A stretch of DNA of 35,656 nt from Promethearchaeota archaeon (GCA_016926735.1 JAFGOA010000106.1:1-35656); one strand, 5' to 3'; numbered from the stretch's first letter, positions 25,476-34,574 are shown. Translations and numbers: made by a program. Notes: generated by a model not told the origin, from the sequence alone.

Positions 25476-25925
25476 ATGCAAATTTATGAGGCAGGAATAA
25501 TAATTGGAGGAATTCCAATTATAAGCGAAAATTTTATTAATCCTAATGAAAAAGATGAGGATTTAATTCATAAATGTGCATTATTATCATGTTTACTAAA
25601 TTTTGCCGAAACTTTAATTTCCCCCATAGAATCTTTTGAAAGTAATAAATATAATTTTGCATTTAGAAAAAGTGAAATAGAAACAGTAAACTCAGAAATT
25701 ATTGATATTTTTGTCTATTTAGTTCTCAACAATGATGTAAAATTTAATAAATATTTAAATAAAAAGATCAAACCCATTTTAAACGATATTCTTGATCAAT
25801 TTAAATTAAAATATTATGGTAGGGATTTCTCATATTGTACACAATTTATTCAGTTTAAAGATATTATTAAACAAATTCTGATTAAAAATAAGAAAAAGTT
25901 AGGATTCGAAAATTTAGGTATCTAA
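25476..25925 (+). CDS. Small soluble longin-like protein
   Basis: A 149-residue protein with the look of a free longin/roadblock-like domain. The first strand pair IYEAGIIIGGIPIISENF is followed by an acidic turn, a helix CALLSCLLNFAETLI at the place of the longin first helix, strands (KYNFAFRKSEI and IIDIFVYLVLN), and a long final helix (KYLNKKIKPILNDILDQFKLKYY). The C-terminal 35 residues are Lys-rich. There is no membrane helix. Several Asgard genomes encode many such longins, which are homologues of eukaryotic trafficking-protein modules. It is divergent from the operon containing the longin-TM protein and could partner with it, since longin domains often dimerise. Fold assignment is by pattern only. 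Confidence 0.55.
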   Translation: MQIYEAGIIIGGIPIISENFINPNEKDEDLIHKCALLSCLLNFAETLISPIESFESNKYNFAFRKSEIETVNSEIIDIFVYLVLNNDVKFNKYLNKKIKPILNDILDQFKLKYYGRDFSYCTQFIQFKDIIKQILIKNKKKLGFENLGI

Positions 25926-26204
25926 TATTATAAAAAATAATTCTTAATATATTATTTTTCAAAATTATATAAATAATAATAAGGTTAATTCTTTGAATAT
26001 CAGAAATAAAGATTTTTTTTAAATTCATAAAAAATATAAAATTTCTATTTTAATTTATGAATATAAAGAAATTAGAGCTAAAACATAGATATATAAAATA
26101 TAAGAACGATAGTAAGAATTATATTAAAATTAATTACTTTTATTCATATTTTTTAACTATTGAAGCCCCTTTAAAAAATAGATAAGAATAAAATTTATTG
26201 AAAT

Positions 26205-26942
26205 ATGTTATTATTGGGTATTAATTTGGAAAATATATTGGTCATTTTTTCAATAGAAATAATCATAGTCATATTTTTCATTATATTAGGGTTTAATCTC
26301 TTAATACCAAAAGAGGATAATCTAAATATATATTTTATTCGCTTTTTTAGACTTTTTGCTCTAGGTAATCTTTTTCTAATTGTATATTTAATTTTTATCG
26401 GGATTAACTTAAATAAAATAATTGAACTTCCACTTTATTGTATTTCAATATTTTTTCTTTGTATTGCTCTCTATCATCTTAATATTGTAAATCATTTAAT
26501 TTTAAAGTCAGATATTACTTATCAAAACTCTCAAATCAGTATATCTCTTAAGATATATTATATCTTATTATTATCAGGAATAATCTTAATTGGAGTTATT
26601 TTCAACAATTTACTATTAAATTTAGATATTATTATCATAAATTCTAATTTCTTTATTTTATTATATTCTTTTATTTTTCTTGTTATTTTTTCCATAATTC
26701 CATTATGTAAAAAAAAAAAGATTATATTTGAAAATATAAAGAATAGTGACTTAAAATTTTATTTTAGTTTATTCTATCGAGGAGTTTTTGGATTATATAC
26801 TATTTTATTTCTTGAATATTTCTCAATCTTTTTATATTTTTCAATTTTTAAGATTTTATTATATCTTCTGATGATGACTTTTTTATATTGGATAAATAAA
26901 ATACATAAAGCATTAATTAAACGAATTAAAAAAAAAAAATAA
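26205..26942 (+). CDS. Polytopic membrane protein, about seven TM helices
   Basis: Unrecognised. The 245 residues are almost entirely hydrophobic, with about seven helices (near 8-31, 43-67, 70-90, 106-125, 129-153, 180-205 and 207-228), a His-containing fourth-loop region (ALYHLNIVNHL) and a strongly basic C-terminus (KRIKKKK), which places the tail in the cytosol. No enzyme or transporter signature is visible. It follows the soluble longin-like gene by 279 bases on the same strand and ends only 9 bases from the stop of the convergent toroid-ABC gene, so the terminators must overlap. The 279-base gap before it shows nothing beyond AT-rich sequence. Confidence 0.65.
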   Translation: MLLLGINLENILVIFSIEIIIVIFFIILGFNLLIPKEDNLNIYFIRFFRLFALGNLFLIVYLIFIGINLNKIIELPLYCISIFFLCIALYHLNIVNHLILKSDITYQNSQISISLKIYYILLLSGIILIGVIFNNLLLNLDIIIINSNFFILLYSFIFLVIFSIIPLCKKKKIIFENIKNSDLKFYFSLFYRGVFGLYTILFLEYFSIFLYFSIFKILLYLLMMTFLYWINKIHKALIKRIKKKK

Positions 26943-26951
26943 AAGGTTAAT

Positions 26952-29900
26952 TTATTCCATTTCCTTTATTTTCAAAGCCTTATATCTAAAATATTCCTCC
27001 ATTTTCACATCTGATTGTTTTAATTCTGAGATTGAGTCAGTTCCAAATTCATTTTCTATTTTAATTTTGATTTCACGTAAATTAAGATCTGTTAATAATA
27101 CATAGGAAAACCCTACTTTATTTTCAAGAGCTTTTTCAACACCTTCAATCGATTCCAATTTTTGAATACTATTCTCATGAACATCTTTAAATATTAATTC
27201 AATTACTCTCCCGCTTCCAGGTAATTGAGACAATAATTCATTGGGAGATCCAAAATCAATCATACCTCTTTGTCTACCAAAAACAACGATCTTATCACAG
27301 AATCTTGATTCTTCTGGATAATGTGATATTACTAATAATGTTGTTGATAATAATTCGTTTATTCTTGTTAAAGCAAGCCATAAATTTTCTCTAACAACTG
27401 GATCTAATCCTGAGGTTGGCTCATCTAAAATACAAAAAATGGGATTATGAATCAATGCCATAGCTATACTAACCCTTCGTTTCTGACCTCCAGAAAGAGT
27501 TTTTACATGAGAATGCATTTTATCTTCAATTTCTAATCCTCTCAACAACCGTTTTGCTCTGCTTGCTATTTGTTTTTCTGTTAATCCATATTGGAACCCA
27601 AAATAGATTAAATTTTGTAAAGTGGTAAAATTATTATATATTTTACCAAGATCTTGGGGGACATAACCAAAAATTGGTCTAAATCTCTTTTTATTTTTTC
27701 TAGCATCCAATCCATAAATTTCACATTTTCCTTTATATTTTCTCATTCCTAAAAGTGCTTTTATAAAAGTAGTTTTACCAGCACCACTCTCACCTAAAAC
27801 TCCTAAAATCTTTCCATGCTCTAATTCTAAAGAGACGCCATCTACAATTATTTTTTTTCCTGAATATATTTCTAAATTTTCACAATGAATTGCATTAAAT
27901 CTTTTAAGATATTCAATATTTAACCTATCTCTAATACCTAATTTAATTTTTACGAATTTATATAGAGACATATTAAGATAGGAAATAATATTTAACATGG
28001 TAATGAGTATTAAAACTATACCTTCTGCCAATATTAACCATAATATTAATCTTGTCCACGGTATAGGATCAAACGCTTGATCATATCTTACATCTTCTAT
28101 AATAATTAATCCATAAGGAGTATTTCTTAAATCCCCTCCAAATAAAGGATAATCTCCTACACCTCCAGTAGCATTACTAAAGCAAATACGGAACCATTTA
28201 GCTAGGTTTTGAATATTTTGAGGTTGACTCCGGTAATAATATAATCCTTTTGCTCCTAAATAATTTCCCATAAAAGAAGAGGGTAAATTAAAAAATAATG
28301 AAAGATATGGTATAAGCTCAAAACTTCCATCACTTCTTTGAGAATTTTTAAGAAATTTTATCGCAGATATTCTTGAAATAGGTTCTATGTTAAAAAAATT
28401 TAAATTCTCTAACCCATAATAGGTAGATATCACATCTGAATGAAATCCTATAAATAATGAAAACCCTCCATCGGCATTTTGACTCGAATATAACCAGTGA
28501 AATAGAGCTGTCTTATTAATTACGTTCAATGAATCTAAACTATTTAAACTGCTAACAGCCCAATATGTGCTTATAATCGTAGATATGTTAGTATTTATCA
28601 AGTTAAACATTGATGTATATGCAGAATTAAAATATGAAATTATTACATCTAAATCTTCTCCTAATTTAAATCCTCCATCTTGATTTTGAAGAGTTGTAAA
28701 ATATAGTTCGGTGTTTGTTTCATTTGGGAGATATGTTATATTATAGGGATGAAAAAGATTATATAGAAATATTGCACAATATGTTGAATATATAGAAGAA
28801 TTTCTGCTTGGTTGAGGTCCAAATCCTCCATCTTCTGAGTTATAACATAATTCTACATAATGTAAAATTTTATCCATTTTTAAGAAGGTTGTGTAGTTAC
28901 TGATATCGTATTGGTAAAGTGATAAAACACCATTATAATTTGATTGAAGATTTACTTGTCCTATCAATCCATTCATTGCCTGCCTTTCATATATCCAATT
29001 ATAATACAATATCTTTTGATTTTGATAGTCCGTTGTTGCATTCTCTAGCAAAGTTATACATTTCATTGCTGCCCACCCTGATTTTGAATCTGTATTATTT
29101 ACCTCTGAAAGAGAAGAAGAACTGAATCCTCCATTTGGTTCTTGACGATCTAATATATAATTTAAACTATAAGTTTCATTAAATGGATCAATTGTGATAT
29201 TTAAGATAGTTTGAGAAGCAATTGCATAATAGGTTGACCCTACATTAGGGACTCCTAATATCGTATCGGAATACCCTCCGGTGATATTCCTTCTACCAGT
29301 AAAATAAGATTCAAATACTATCATTTCAGAAGGGGTATAGGTATAATTTATTCCTAAATGGGCTTGAATACCAAAATGAGTGGTTTCTTGTGTAACAATT
29401 GTACTGTAGCTTGTTAAAGCATATCCTCCTTGTGCTAAATATCGTGTAGAATTGATGAAATTTGTAATATTTACATTTTGTATAAGTGAATACGCATTAA
29501 ATCTTTTAGCTATTTCAATAGCGTAATATGTTGAGATAATATCCGATTGCTCTATTAATGGATGATATCTAAAGCCCCATCCATTTTTTTCTAAAGAATT
29601 GTTAACAAAATTAATTATATTATCAATTTTCCCTTTTCTTAAAGGATCGTCTAGATATGATTTATTAAGTAAATCTAATATTTTAATTACTTTATATGTT
29701 GAATATAAACTTCCAATCCCTCCAATATCAGAAAAAGAACCATCAGAATTTTGTTTCTCAGATAAATAGTCTAAAAAAAAAAGCTGATTTTCGGAATTAA
29801 GAAAATTATTATTTATAGGATTTATAAGTTTAGTTAATTCAGATTCATATGAAATACTAGAAAAATTTACTGAATCTATTGCTCGATAACATTCCTCTAT

Positions 29901-30026
29901 TGATGGTTCTATAAAAAGACCATTATCTGGATTTTGATGAGTATATGAAAAATAAAACATGTTATCTTTATATTTTATAACTTCTTCATCTGTAAAGTAT
30001 TGTACAAATGGAAAATTAATGATCAA
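26952..30026 (-). CDS. Extracellular toroid repeat domain fused through a TM helix to an ABC ATPase
   Basis: Residues about 20-645 hold some 11 prenyltransferase/terpene-cyclase-like toroid repeats with cores such as QNSDGSF (92), EPNGGF (296), SEDGGFG (397), QNQDGGF (448), QNADGGF (516) and QRSDGSF (563), each followed by a STYYAI-type helix. Many N-x-S/T sequons fit an outside location. One TM helix (about 658-684) crosses to a complete ABC ATPase: Walker A GESGAGKTT (745-753), signature LSGGQ (844-848), Walker B CILDEP (865-870) and H-loop H902. The tail resembles drug-exporter ATPases. Eleven repeats exceed the usual five or six, so two toroids are possible. It is the last gene of an operon with a second ATPase and two ABC-2 permeases. 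The start shown is TTG, but the true N-terminus probably lies upstream. Confidence 0.85.
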   Translation of the reverse strand: MIINFPFVQYFTDEEVIKYKDNMFYFSYTHQNPDNGLFIEPSIEECYRAIDSVNFSSISYESELTKLINPINNNFLNSENQLFFLDYLSEKQNSDGSFSDIGGIGSLYSTYKVIKILDLLNKSYLDDPLRKGKIDNIINFVNNSLEKNGWGFRYHPLIEQSDIISTYYAIEIAKRFNAYSLIQNVNITNFINSTRYLAQGGYALTSYSTIVTQETTHFGIQAHLGINYTYTPSEMIVFESYFTGRRNITGGYSDTILGVPNVGSTYYAIASQTILNITIDPFNETYSLNYILDRQEPNGGFSSSSLSEVNNTDSKSGWAAMKCITLLENATTDYQNQKILYYNWIYERQAMNGLIGQVNLQSNYNGVLSLYQYDISNYTTFLKMDKILHYVELCYNSEDGGFGPQPSRNSSIYSTYCAIFLYNLFHPYNITYLPNETNTELYFTTLQNQDGGFKLGEDLDVIISYFNSAYTSMFNLINTNISTIISTYWAVSSLNSLDSLNVINKTALFHWLYSSQNADGGFSLFIGFHSDVISTYYGLENLNFFNIEPISRISAIKFLKNSQRSDGSFELIPYLSLFFNLPSSFMGNYLGAKGLYYYRSQPQNIQNLAKWFRICFSNATGGVGDYPLFGGDLRNTPYGLIIIEDVRYDQAFDPIPWTRLILWLILAEGIVLILITMLNIISYLNMSLYKFVKIKLGIRDRLNIEYLKRFNAIHCENLEIYSGKKIIVDGVSLELEHGKILGVLGESGAGKTTFIKALLGMRKYKGKCEIYGLDARKNKKRFRPIFGYVPQDLGKIYNNFTTLQNLIYFGFQYGLTEKQIASRAKRLLRGLEIEDKMHSHVKTLSGGQKRRVSIAMALIHNPIFCILDEPTSGLDPVVRENLWLALTRINELLSTTLLVISHYPEESRFCDKIVVFGRQRGMIDFGSPNELLSQLPGSGRVIELIFKDVHENSIQKLESIEGVEKALENKVGFSYVLLTDLNLREIKIKIENEFGTDSISELKQSDVKMEEYFRYKALKIKEME

Positions 30027-30114
30027 GTCAATAATAATTTCCCCAGAAAAGATTAATAATATTAATGTAGCATATAATACTCTTCTTTTTTTTTTTCGAT
30101 CTATAGTGCCTCAC
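30027..30114 (-). other. In-frame N-terminal signal anchor of the toroid-ABC gene without canonical start
   Basis: Upstream of the TTG the same frame stays open to a TGA at 30111-30113 and encodes a basic stretch (RKKKRR) followed by VLYATLILLIFSG, a classical signal anchor needed to export the toroid. No ATG, GTG or TTG exists in this frame. A GTG at 30112-30114, just after the upstream stop codon, is in another frame and would join if the T11 tract at 30086-30096 (A11 on the coding strand) were one base shorter. Either the assembly has one base too many, the gene uses a rare start such as ATA at 30102-30104 behind GAGG, or slippage on the A tract restores the frame. Confidence 0.6.
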
Positions 30115-30120
30115 TCTTTT

Positions 30121-31119
30121 TTATTTTTCTTTAAATTCTTTTTCTTCTTCTTCTTTAATCCTAAGTTGAAAATATCTTCTAAAATTAGCTATATCTCTAC
30201 TCATTGATATGATTTTAATATTATTATTAATAATATATTCAATAAGATTTGAATAATTTTGCTCTAAATCTTGAATGAATACTTCTATTACGTTATTTCC
30301 TGTTCTGGAAATGTCTTTACATAATGGATATTGTTTAATTTTTTTTATTATTTTTTCATCTAAATTTTCAATAGTAAACCTTACTAATTGGCCATCGCTA
30401 GCTAATGATGATATAAGCTTATATGGCGTATCAAACTCTAATAATTTACCTTCTCTTAAAATCGCCGTTTTATCACAAACAAGAGCAGCCTCCAGATCAT
30501 GAGTTATTATAAACATTGTAGTCCCTAGTTTTCTATTTAGTTTTTTAAGATAATTAAGAATATCATATCTTTTATTTGCATCTACACCTGTAGTAGGTTC
30601 ATCTAAAAAAAGTACACTTGGTTTATGAATTAATCCTATTGCCATTGATACTCTTTTTTTCTCACCTCCACTAAGGTTTTTTAGAGGATTGTTCCATGTA
30701 TCCTCTGGAATATCTAATATTTTAAATAAATCTCTTGCTATTTTTAATGCGTTATCTTTTTTTATACCATAATTTGAAGCAAAAATCTCGACATTTACTA
30801 ATGGACTGAGGTCATAGTATAAATTTAATAATTCTAATTGAGGAACATATCCTATTTTTTCTAATATTTTTGAATTGTTCTGTTTTTTACCTGGAGTTAT
30901 ATTTGTAACGGTTACAATACCTTTCCAATGTTTTTTTTTAATTTGACAAGTTAATACTCTGATAATTGTCGTTTTACCCGCTCCTGATATTCCAAACAAA
31001 CCTATAATTTCCCCTTTATAAACTTGAAATGAAACATTATTGATTATCTGTTTTTTTTTAAAAAAAACTTCTAAATTTTTCACATTTACAACAAGATTTT
31101 TAGGACTTTTATTCTTCAA
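30121..31119 (-). CDS. ABC transporter ATPase (drug/lipid exporter type)
   Basis: A complete nucleotide-binding protein of the ABC-2 exporter (DrrA/CcmA-like) group. Walker A is GISGAGKTT (43-51), the Q-loop is in YVPQ (91-94), the signature is LSGGE (149-153), Walker B is VLFLDEPTTG (169-178) and the H-loop is H207 in ITHD. Residues 230-332 form the extra C-terminal domain found in exporter ATPases. The TTG start is preceded by GAGG at a spacing of 8 and lies 3 bases after the stop of the permease gene. It is the natural partner of the ATPase half of the toroid fusion, so the working transporter may use two different ATPases with two permeases. The substrate is unknown. Confidence 0.93.
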   Translation of the reverse strand: MKNKSPKNLVVNVKNLEVFFKKKQIINNVSFQVYKGEIIGLFGISGAGKTTIIRVLTCQIKKKHWKGIVTVTNITPGKKQNNSKILEKIGYVPQLELLNLYYDLSPLVNVEIFASNYGIKKDNALKIARDLFKILDIPEDTWNNPLKNLSGGEKKRVSMAIGLIHKPSVLFLDEPTTGVDANKRYDILNYLKKLNRKLGTTMFIITHDLEAALVCDKTAILREGKLLEFDTPYKLISSLASDGQLVRFTIENLDEKIIKKIKQYPLCKDISRTGNNVIEVFIQDLEQNYSNLIEYIINNNIKIISMSRDIANFRRYFQLRIKEEEEKEFKEK

Positions 31120-31122
31120 AAA

Positions 31123-32313
31123 TTAAACCTCATATCGTCTTTTATAGAAAACCAGAAATGTAATTATATTAAGAGCTAAACTGACAAACAACAATACATA
31201 AAAGTGATATTCAAATATTGAATTTCCTTTAGATAATACACTATTTACTAATGGATTTGCATGGGATAATGGTAAAATCTGAGCAAATAGATTCAAATAT
31301 ATTGGCATACTCCCTAAAGGAACAAATAATCCACTTAGTAGAATTATTATTATAAAAGAAGCAAAGAATAATTGATTTGCTTCTGTTTTTGATTTGCTTA
31401 AAGAACTTATAAATAATCCCATGCTTATCCCAGAATATCCAATGATATATATTGCTCCAAATAACTCAAAAATAGAACCTCTTATGTATAATCCACTAGC
31501 TAATGCAGCTGATATGATTCCCAAATCTTGGACCAATAAAACTGCTGAATATGTTATATATTTGGATAAGAGAATTTCTGATTTTTTTACAGGTGTTAGC
31601 AAAAGTCTGGATATAGGATTTTCTTTTACAATCACAAGAATAGTTAATACATTTGCTATACCAAAAACCATTAATGGGAGTAATTTTATGAAATTTGCAT
31701 TTAATCCAAGATTATAATTAGAAGGTACTGAAAACTTTTCAAAAACCTTTAATTCAAATTGGGGTGAAAGATTATTATCTCTAACAAAGATTTGAATTGA
31801 ATCATATACAGCATTAATATTATCTTGTATTTTAGAAACTCTTGAAGAATCAATTATACATTCTATTATTCCAGGATATCCTAATTGTAACAATTCTGTG
31901 AATTCTATAGGTATAACTATAATAGTATTTATATTACCTATTAATAATTCTTGTCTTGCCATTTCCATGGAATAAGGTTCGTTTGTAGAATTATAATAAC
32001 CCTTTAGATCCAACAAATTTGATTTATTTACAGCTTTAAGATATGGAATTGTATAATTATCCCATGTTGATGATGTATAATTATTGGGATTTATGAATGT
32101 ATTTGAATCGTTTGATACGACAATAACGGGTAAGGGAGCAGGATCCCCTGCTTCCTCTGTCATAAAAGCAAATAATAAAATAATACCCGGAGGGATTAGC
32201 AGAGCAATAAGTAAATTCCATGGATCGATTTTTATTAGTCTAAATTCTTTTTTTATCATCTTTAATATTCGAAATAACTGGGTCTTCAATTTTTTTCTAA
32301 GATTTTGTTGCAT
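31123..32313 (-). CDS. ABC-2 type permease (second of pair)
   Basis: Integral membrane subunit of an exporter. There is a cytosolic basic N-terminus, one TM helix (about 33-51), a large extracellular domain (about 52-205, with several sequons), then five more helices, including the conserved ABC-2 region GISMGLFISSLSKSKTEANQ and the following FVPLGSMP loop. Length 396 is normal for ABC2_membrane_3 proteins. It is clearly paralogous to the neighbouring 384-residue permease (both share MGLFISS...ANQL and the same topology), so the two probably form a heterodimer. The start ATG has a GGAGG site inside the upstream gene's end; the gap to that gene is only 7 bases. Confidence 0.9.
   Translation of the reverse strand: MQQNLRKKLKTQLFRILKMIKKEFRLIKIDPWNLLIALLIPPGIILLFAFMTEEAGDPAPLPVIVVSNDSNTFINPNNYTSSTWDNYTIPYLKAVNKSNLLDLKGYYNSTNEPYSMEMARQELLIGNINTIIVIPIEFTELLQLGYPGIIECIIDSSRVSKIQDNINAVYDSIQIFVRDNNLSPQFELKVFEKFSVPSNYNLGLNANFIKLLPLMVFGIANVLTILVIVKENPISRLLLTPVKKSEILLSKYITYSAVLLVQDLGIISAALASGLYIRGSIFELFGAIYIIGYSGISMGLFISSLSKSKTEANQLFFASFIIIILLSGLFVPLGSMPIYLNLFAQILPLSHANPLVNSVLSKGNSIFEYHFYVLLFVSLALNIITFLVFYKRRYEV
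31128..31131 (-). promoter_or_regulatory. Shine-Dalgarno site deciding a TTG start
   Basis: GAGG lies 8 bases before the TTG of the ABC ATPase gene and inside the last codons of the permease gene. This supports the TTG start, since no ATG occurs nearby in frame. Confidence 0.55.
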
Positions 32314-32320
32314 AATTAAA

Positions 32321-33475
32321 TTAAACCTCCACTTTTTTAAATAAGTAGGATAAATACGCTAAAATTACATATACAGTAGAGATTATTAATAATCCTGAAA
32401 ATAATCCAAAATGAATCGACACTCCTTTTAATGTTATATCAAGAACTAATGGAATACCATAACCTAAAGGGAATGAATAGATTATTACTTTCATAGATGG
32501 AGGAAGACTTCCAACACTTACAAATTGTCCTGAAAAAAGCAATACTACAATAAAAAATACCATATATAATTGGTTTGCTTGTTGATCTGTTTTACTTATT
32601 GAAGATATAAATAATCCCATTGAAACACCGCATAATCCTATTGCTAGAAATACTAAAAACAATTCAAATAATGATCCTAAACAATAAAGCCCAAAAATAG
32701 CAGTTGCGATAAATATTTCACCTGCTTGAAGAATCATAATTAATGAATTAGCTATTAATTTACTTAATATGATTGATTTTTTTGATGTGGGTGTAATTAA
32801 CATTCTCGGTAATGGCCCTTCAGAAACGATTGATAAACATGAAAGATTCATGGTTGTACCTATTATTATTAAAGGTATTGTTAAAGCAAACGCATAATTT
32901 AATACTTGGGATTCCCAAAAAGGAACCTCAAATTCTAAATAGGGAATTAACATAGAAAAGTTAGCAGTTTTTCCTATTTCTAGTTTAAATAGTGAAATAG
33001 GCTCTAACATTGAAACATTAATTGATTTTATAGCGTCAAAATTACTTGCATCAATGAAATATAATAATTCCGTGTTTACATTATTTTCGATAGTTTCTGA
33101 AAAATTTTCTACTAAAACTATAAAAACATCAATAATTTCATTTTTTAGCATCTGTTCACATTCAATATAAGCATTATTATACGCAAATTCATTAGATACA
33201 TTATAATAAGTCTCTAAACCAAAAGAAGTAAGATTATTTTGAAAAATTGAAATAAAAACATCATCATATTCAGTAGAATTAGAAGGAAAATCACCAAAAC
33301 AATCCATATCGTCTTTAGTTATTATAGCGGCTCTAAAAAATCCCGATGGCCCTCCTCCAGATGTTAATCCGAAAATTATTATTAAAATAAGTGGGATTGT
33401 AAATAATAAAATTAGAGTTCTTTTATCACTTCGTAATCTTCCTAGCTCTTTCCTTACTAAACCACTTATATACAT
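32321..33475 (-). CDS. ABC-2 type permease (first of pair)
   Basis: First gene of the four-gene exporter operon. It has TM1 near 20-40 after a basic N-terminus, an extracellular domain of about 160 residues with sequons and an acidic character, then five TM helices with the ABC-2 motif GVSMGLFISSISKTDQQANQL and a following VSVGSLPP loop. Length (384) and topology match the next gene, pointing to duplication. In related exporters (DrrB/CcmB/YhfE-like) such subunits move drugs, lipids or polysaccharides; nothing here fixes the cargo. The 154-base space upstream should contain the operon promoter; it shows only AT-rich sequence with weak inverted repeats. Confidence 0.9.
   Translation of the reverse strand: MYISGLVRKELGRLRSDKRTLILLFTIPLILIIIFGLTSGGGPSGFFRAAIITKDDMDCFGDFPSNSTEYDDVFISIFQNNLTSFGLETYYNVSNEFAYNNAYIECEQMLKNEIIDVFIVLVENFSETIENNVNTELLYFIDASNFDAIKSINVSMLEPISLFKLEIGKTANFSMLIPYLEFEVPFWESQVLNYAFALTIPLIIIGTTMNLSCLSIVSEGPLPRMLITPTSKKSIILSKLIANSLIMILQAGEIFIATAIFGLYCLGSLFELFLVFLAIGLCGVSMGLFISSISKTDQQANQLYMVFFIVVLLFSGQFVSVGSLPPSMKVIIYSFPLGYGIPLVLDITLKGVSIHFGLFSGLLIISTVYVILAYLSYLFKKVEV
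32326..32330 (-). promoter_or_regulatory. Shine-Dalgarno site within the upstream permease end
   Basis: GGAGG overlaps the last two codons of the first permease gene, 12 bases before the next ATG. This is consistent with translational coupling of the two permeases. Confidence 0.45.
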
Positions 33476-33629
33476 AATTCTTGTTTATCTATTATATCTT
33501 AATATTATACATATCTAATTAATAATAAAATCTCAATCTTAATATTGATAATAGAATTGTTCTAATCCATAATAAATTTTACTCAACAATTGATTTTATA
33601 TTTTTTAAATTTATATTGATTAGTATATT

Positions 33630-34561
33630 ATGGTTTCGATAAGTTCTTCTACAAATATTCGTAATCGAACTGAAAAATTTTGCAGAAAAATCTCCAATTG
33701 GAATATAAATAATAAAACTATTTTATTCAATCAAATATATGAACTCCTTGAATCTGAATTAAATCTTATTCCTGAAAAAGAAAGAATTGGAAAAGGAGTT
33801 GTATATATTTCAAAATATATCGCAAAAGAAATTGTATCTTTTATTAAGAATAGATTAGAGAAAGATAATGATTATTATTTAGAATTTGTATCTAAAGGTT
33901 TTTTTTTGGAGAAACAAAGGAAAATAATCATTTTTGTCTTTTTATATTATCATTTCTTTCTGAATTTATTGCTAATTTTCCGGATTATTTTAAGACGACT
34001 ATAAATCTAATTCTAAAATACGCAGACAATAAAGATTGGGCAATAAGGGAAATTGTATGTTTTTCAATTATATCTGGACTAAAAAAAAGACCAGAAATGA
34101 TATTAAATTATTGTAATAAATGGATAGGTAGTAAAAATGAAAATATACGAAGATTAATCTCTGAGTCTCTGCGACCAAATTCTCAAATTAAATGGCTAAA
34201 AGATCCAAGTAAAAATGACAAAATCTTAAAATTCTTAACTAAATTAAATAAAGATTCTTCTATCTATGTTAGAAAATCAGTTGGAAATAACATTAAAGAC
34301 TTATCAAAATATATGCCTATAAAGATGTTGGAACTCATGAATAATTGGATAAGAAAATCAAATATCATAGTTCATAATGAGCTAGCAAGTGAAAAGGGAC
34401 TTAATACAGAAGAAAAAAGATTAATTTGGACAATAAAACATGGAATGAGGTGGATTAGAAATAGAAATCCTGAATATCATCTCAAACTAGAAGAGATCCT
34501 TGGAAAGAACTATATTTTATATTTTGATGAAAAAAAGAATAAATATGCCAAAGCAACTTAA
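33630..34561 (+). pseudogene. AlkD/AlkC-like HEAT-repeat DNA glycosylase, split by frameshift
   Basis: Two adjacent frames belong to one gene of about 310 codons. The first runs 33630-34004, but after about residue 90 its sequence turns into random hydrophobic residues. The second frame is open from well before its nominal ATG at 34097 and reads SEFIANFPDYFKTTI, then KYADNKDWAIREIVCFSI, then IRRLISESLRP, VRKSVGNNIKDLSK and WTIKHGMRW. These are hallmarks of the DNA alkylation repair family (HEAT-like repeats that excise alkylated bases). One added T in the T9 run at 33899-33907 joins the two parts smoothly (FFFGETKEN). The gene is thus either recently inactivated or intact with a homopolymer sequencing error; the well-preserved rest favours recent or artificial damage. 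Confidence 0.7.
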
Positions 34562-34574
34562 AGTGAATTCTAAT

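Noticed and set aside
26952-30026. True prenyltransferase or squalene cyclase activity for the toroid repeats
   Set aside because: No DxDD or DCTAE catalytic motif and no zinc site is visible; the repeats share only the fold pattern and are predicted extracellular, so an enzyme call is unsupported.
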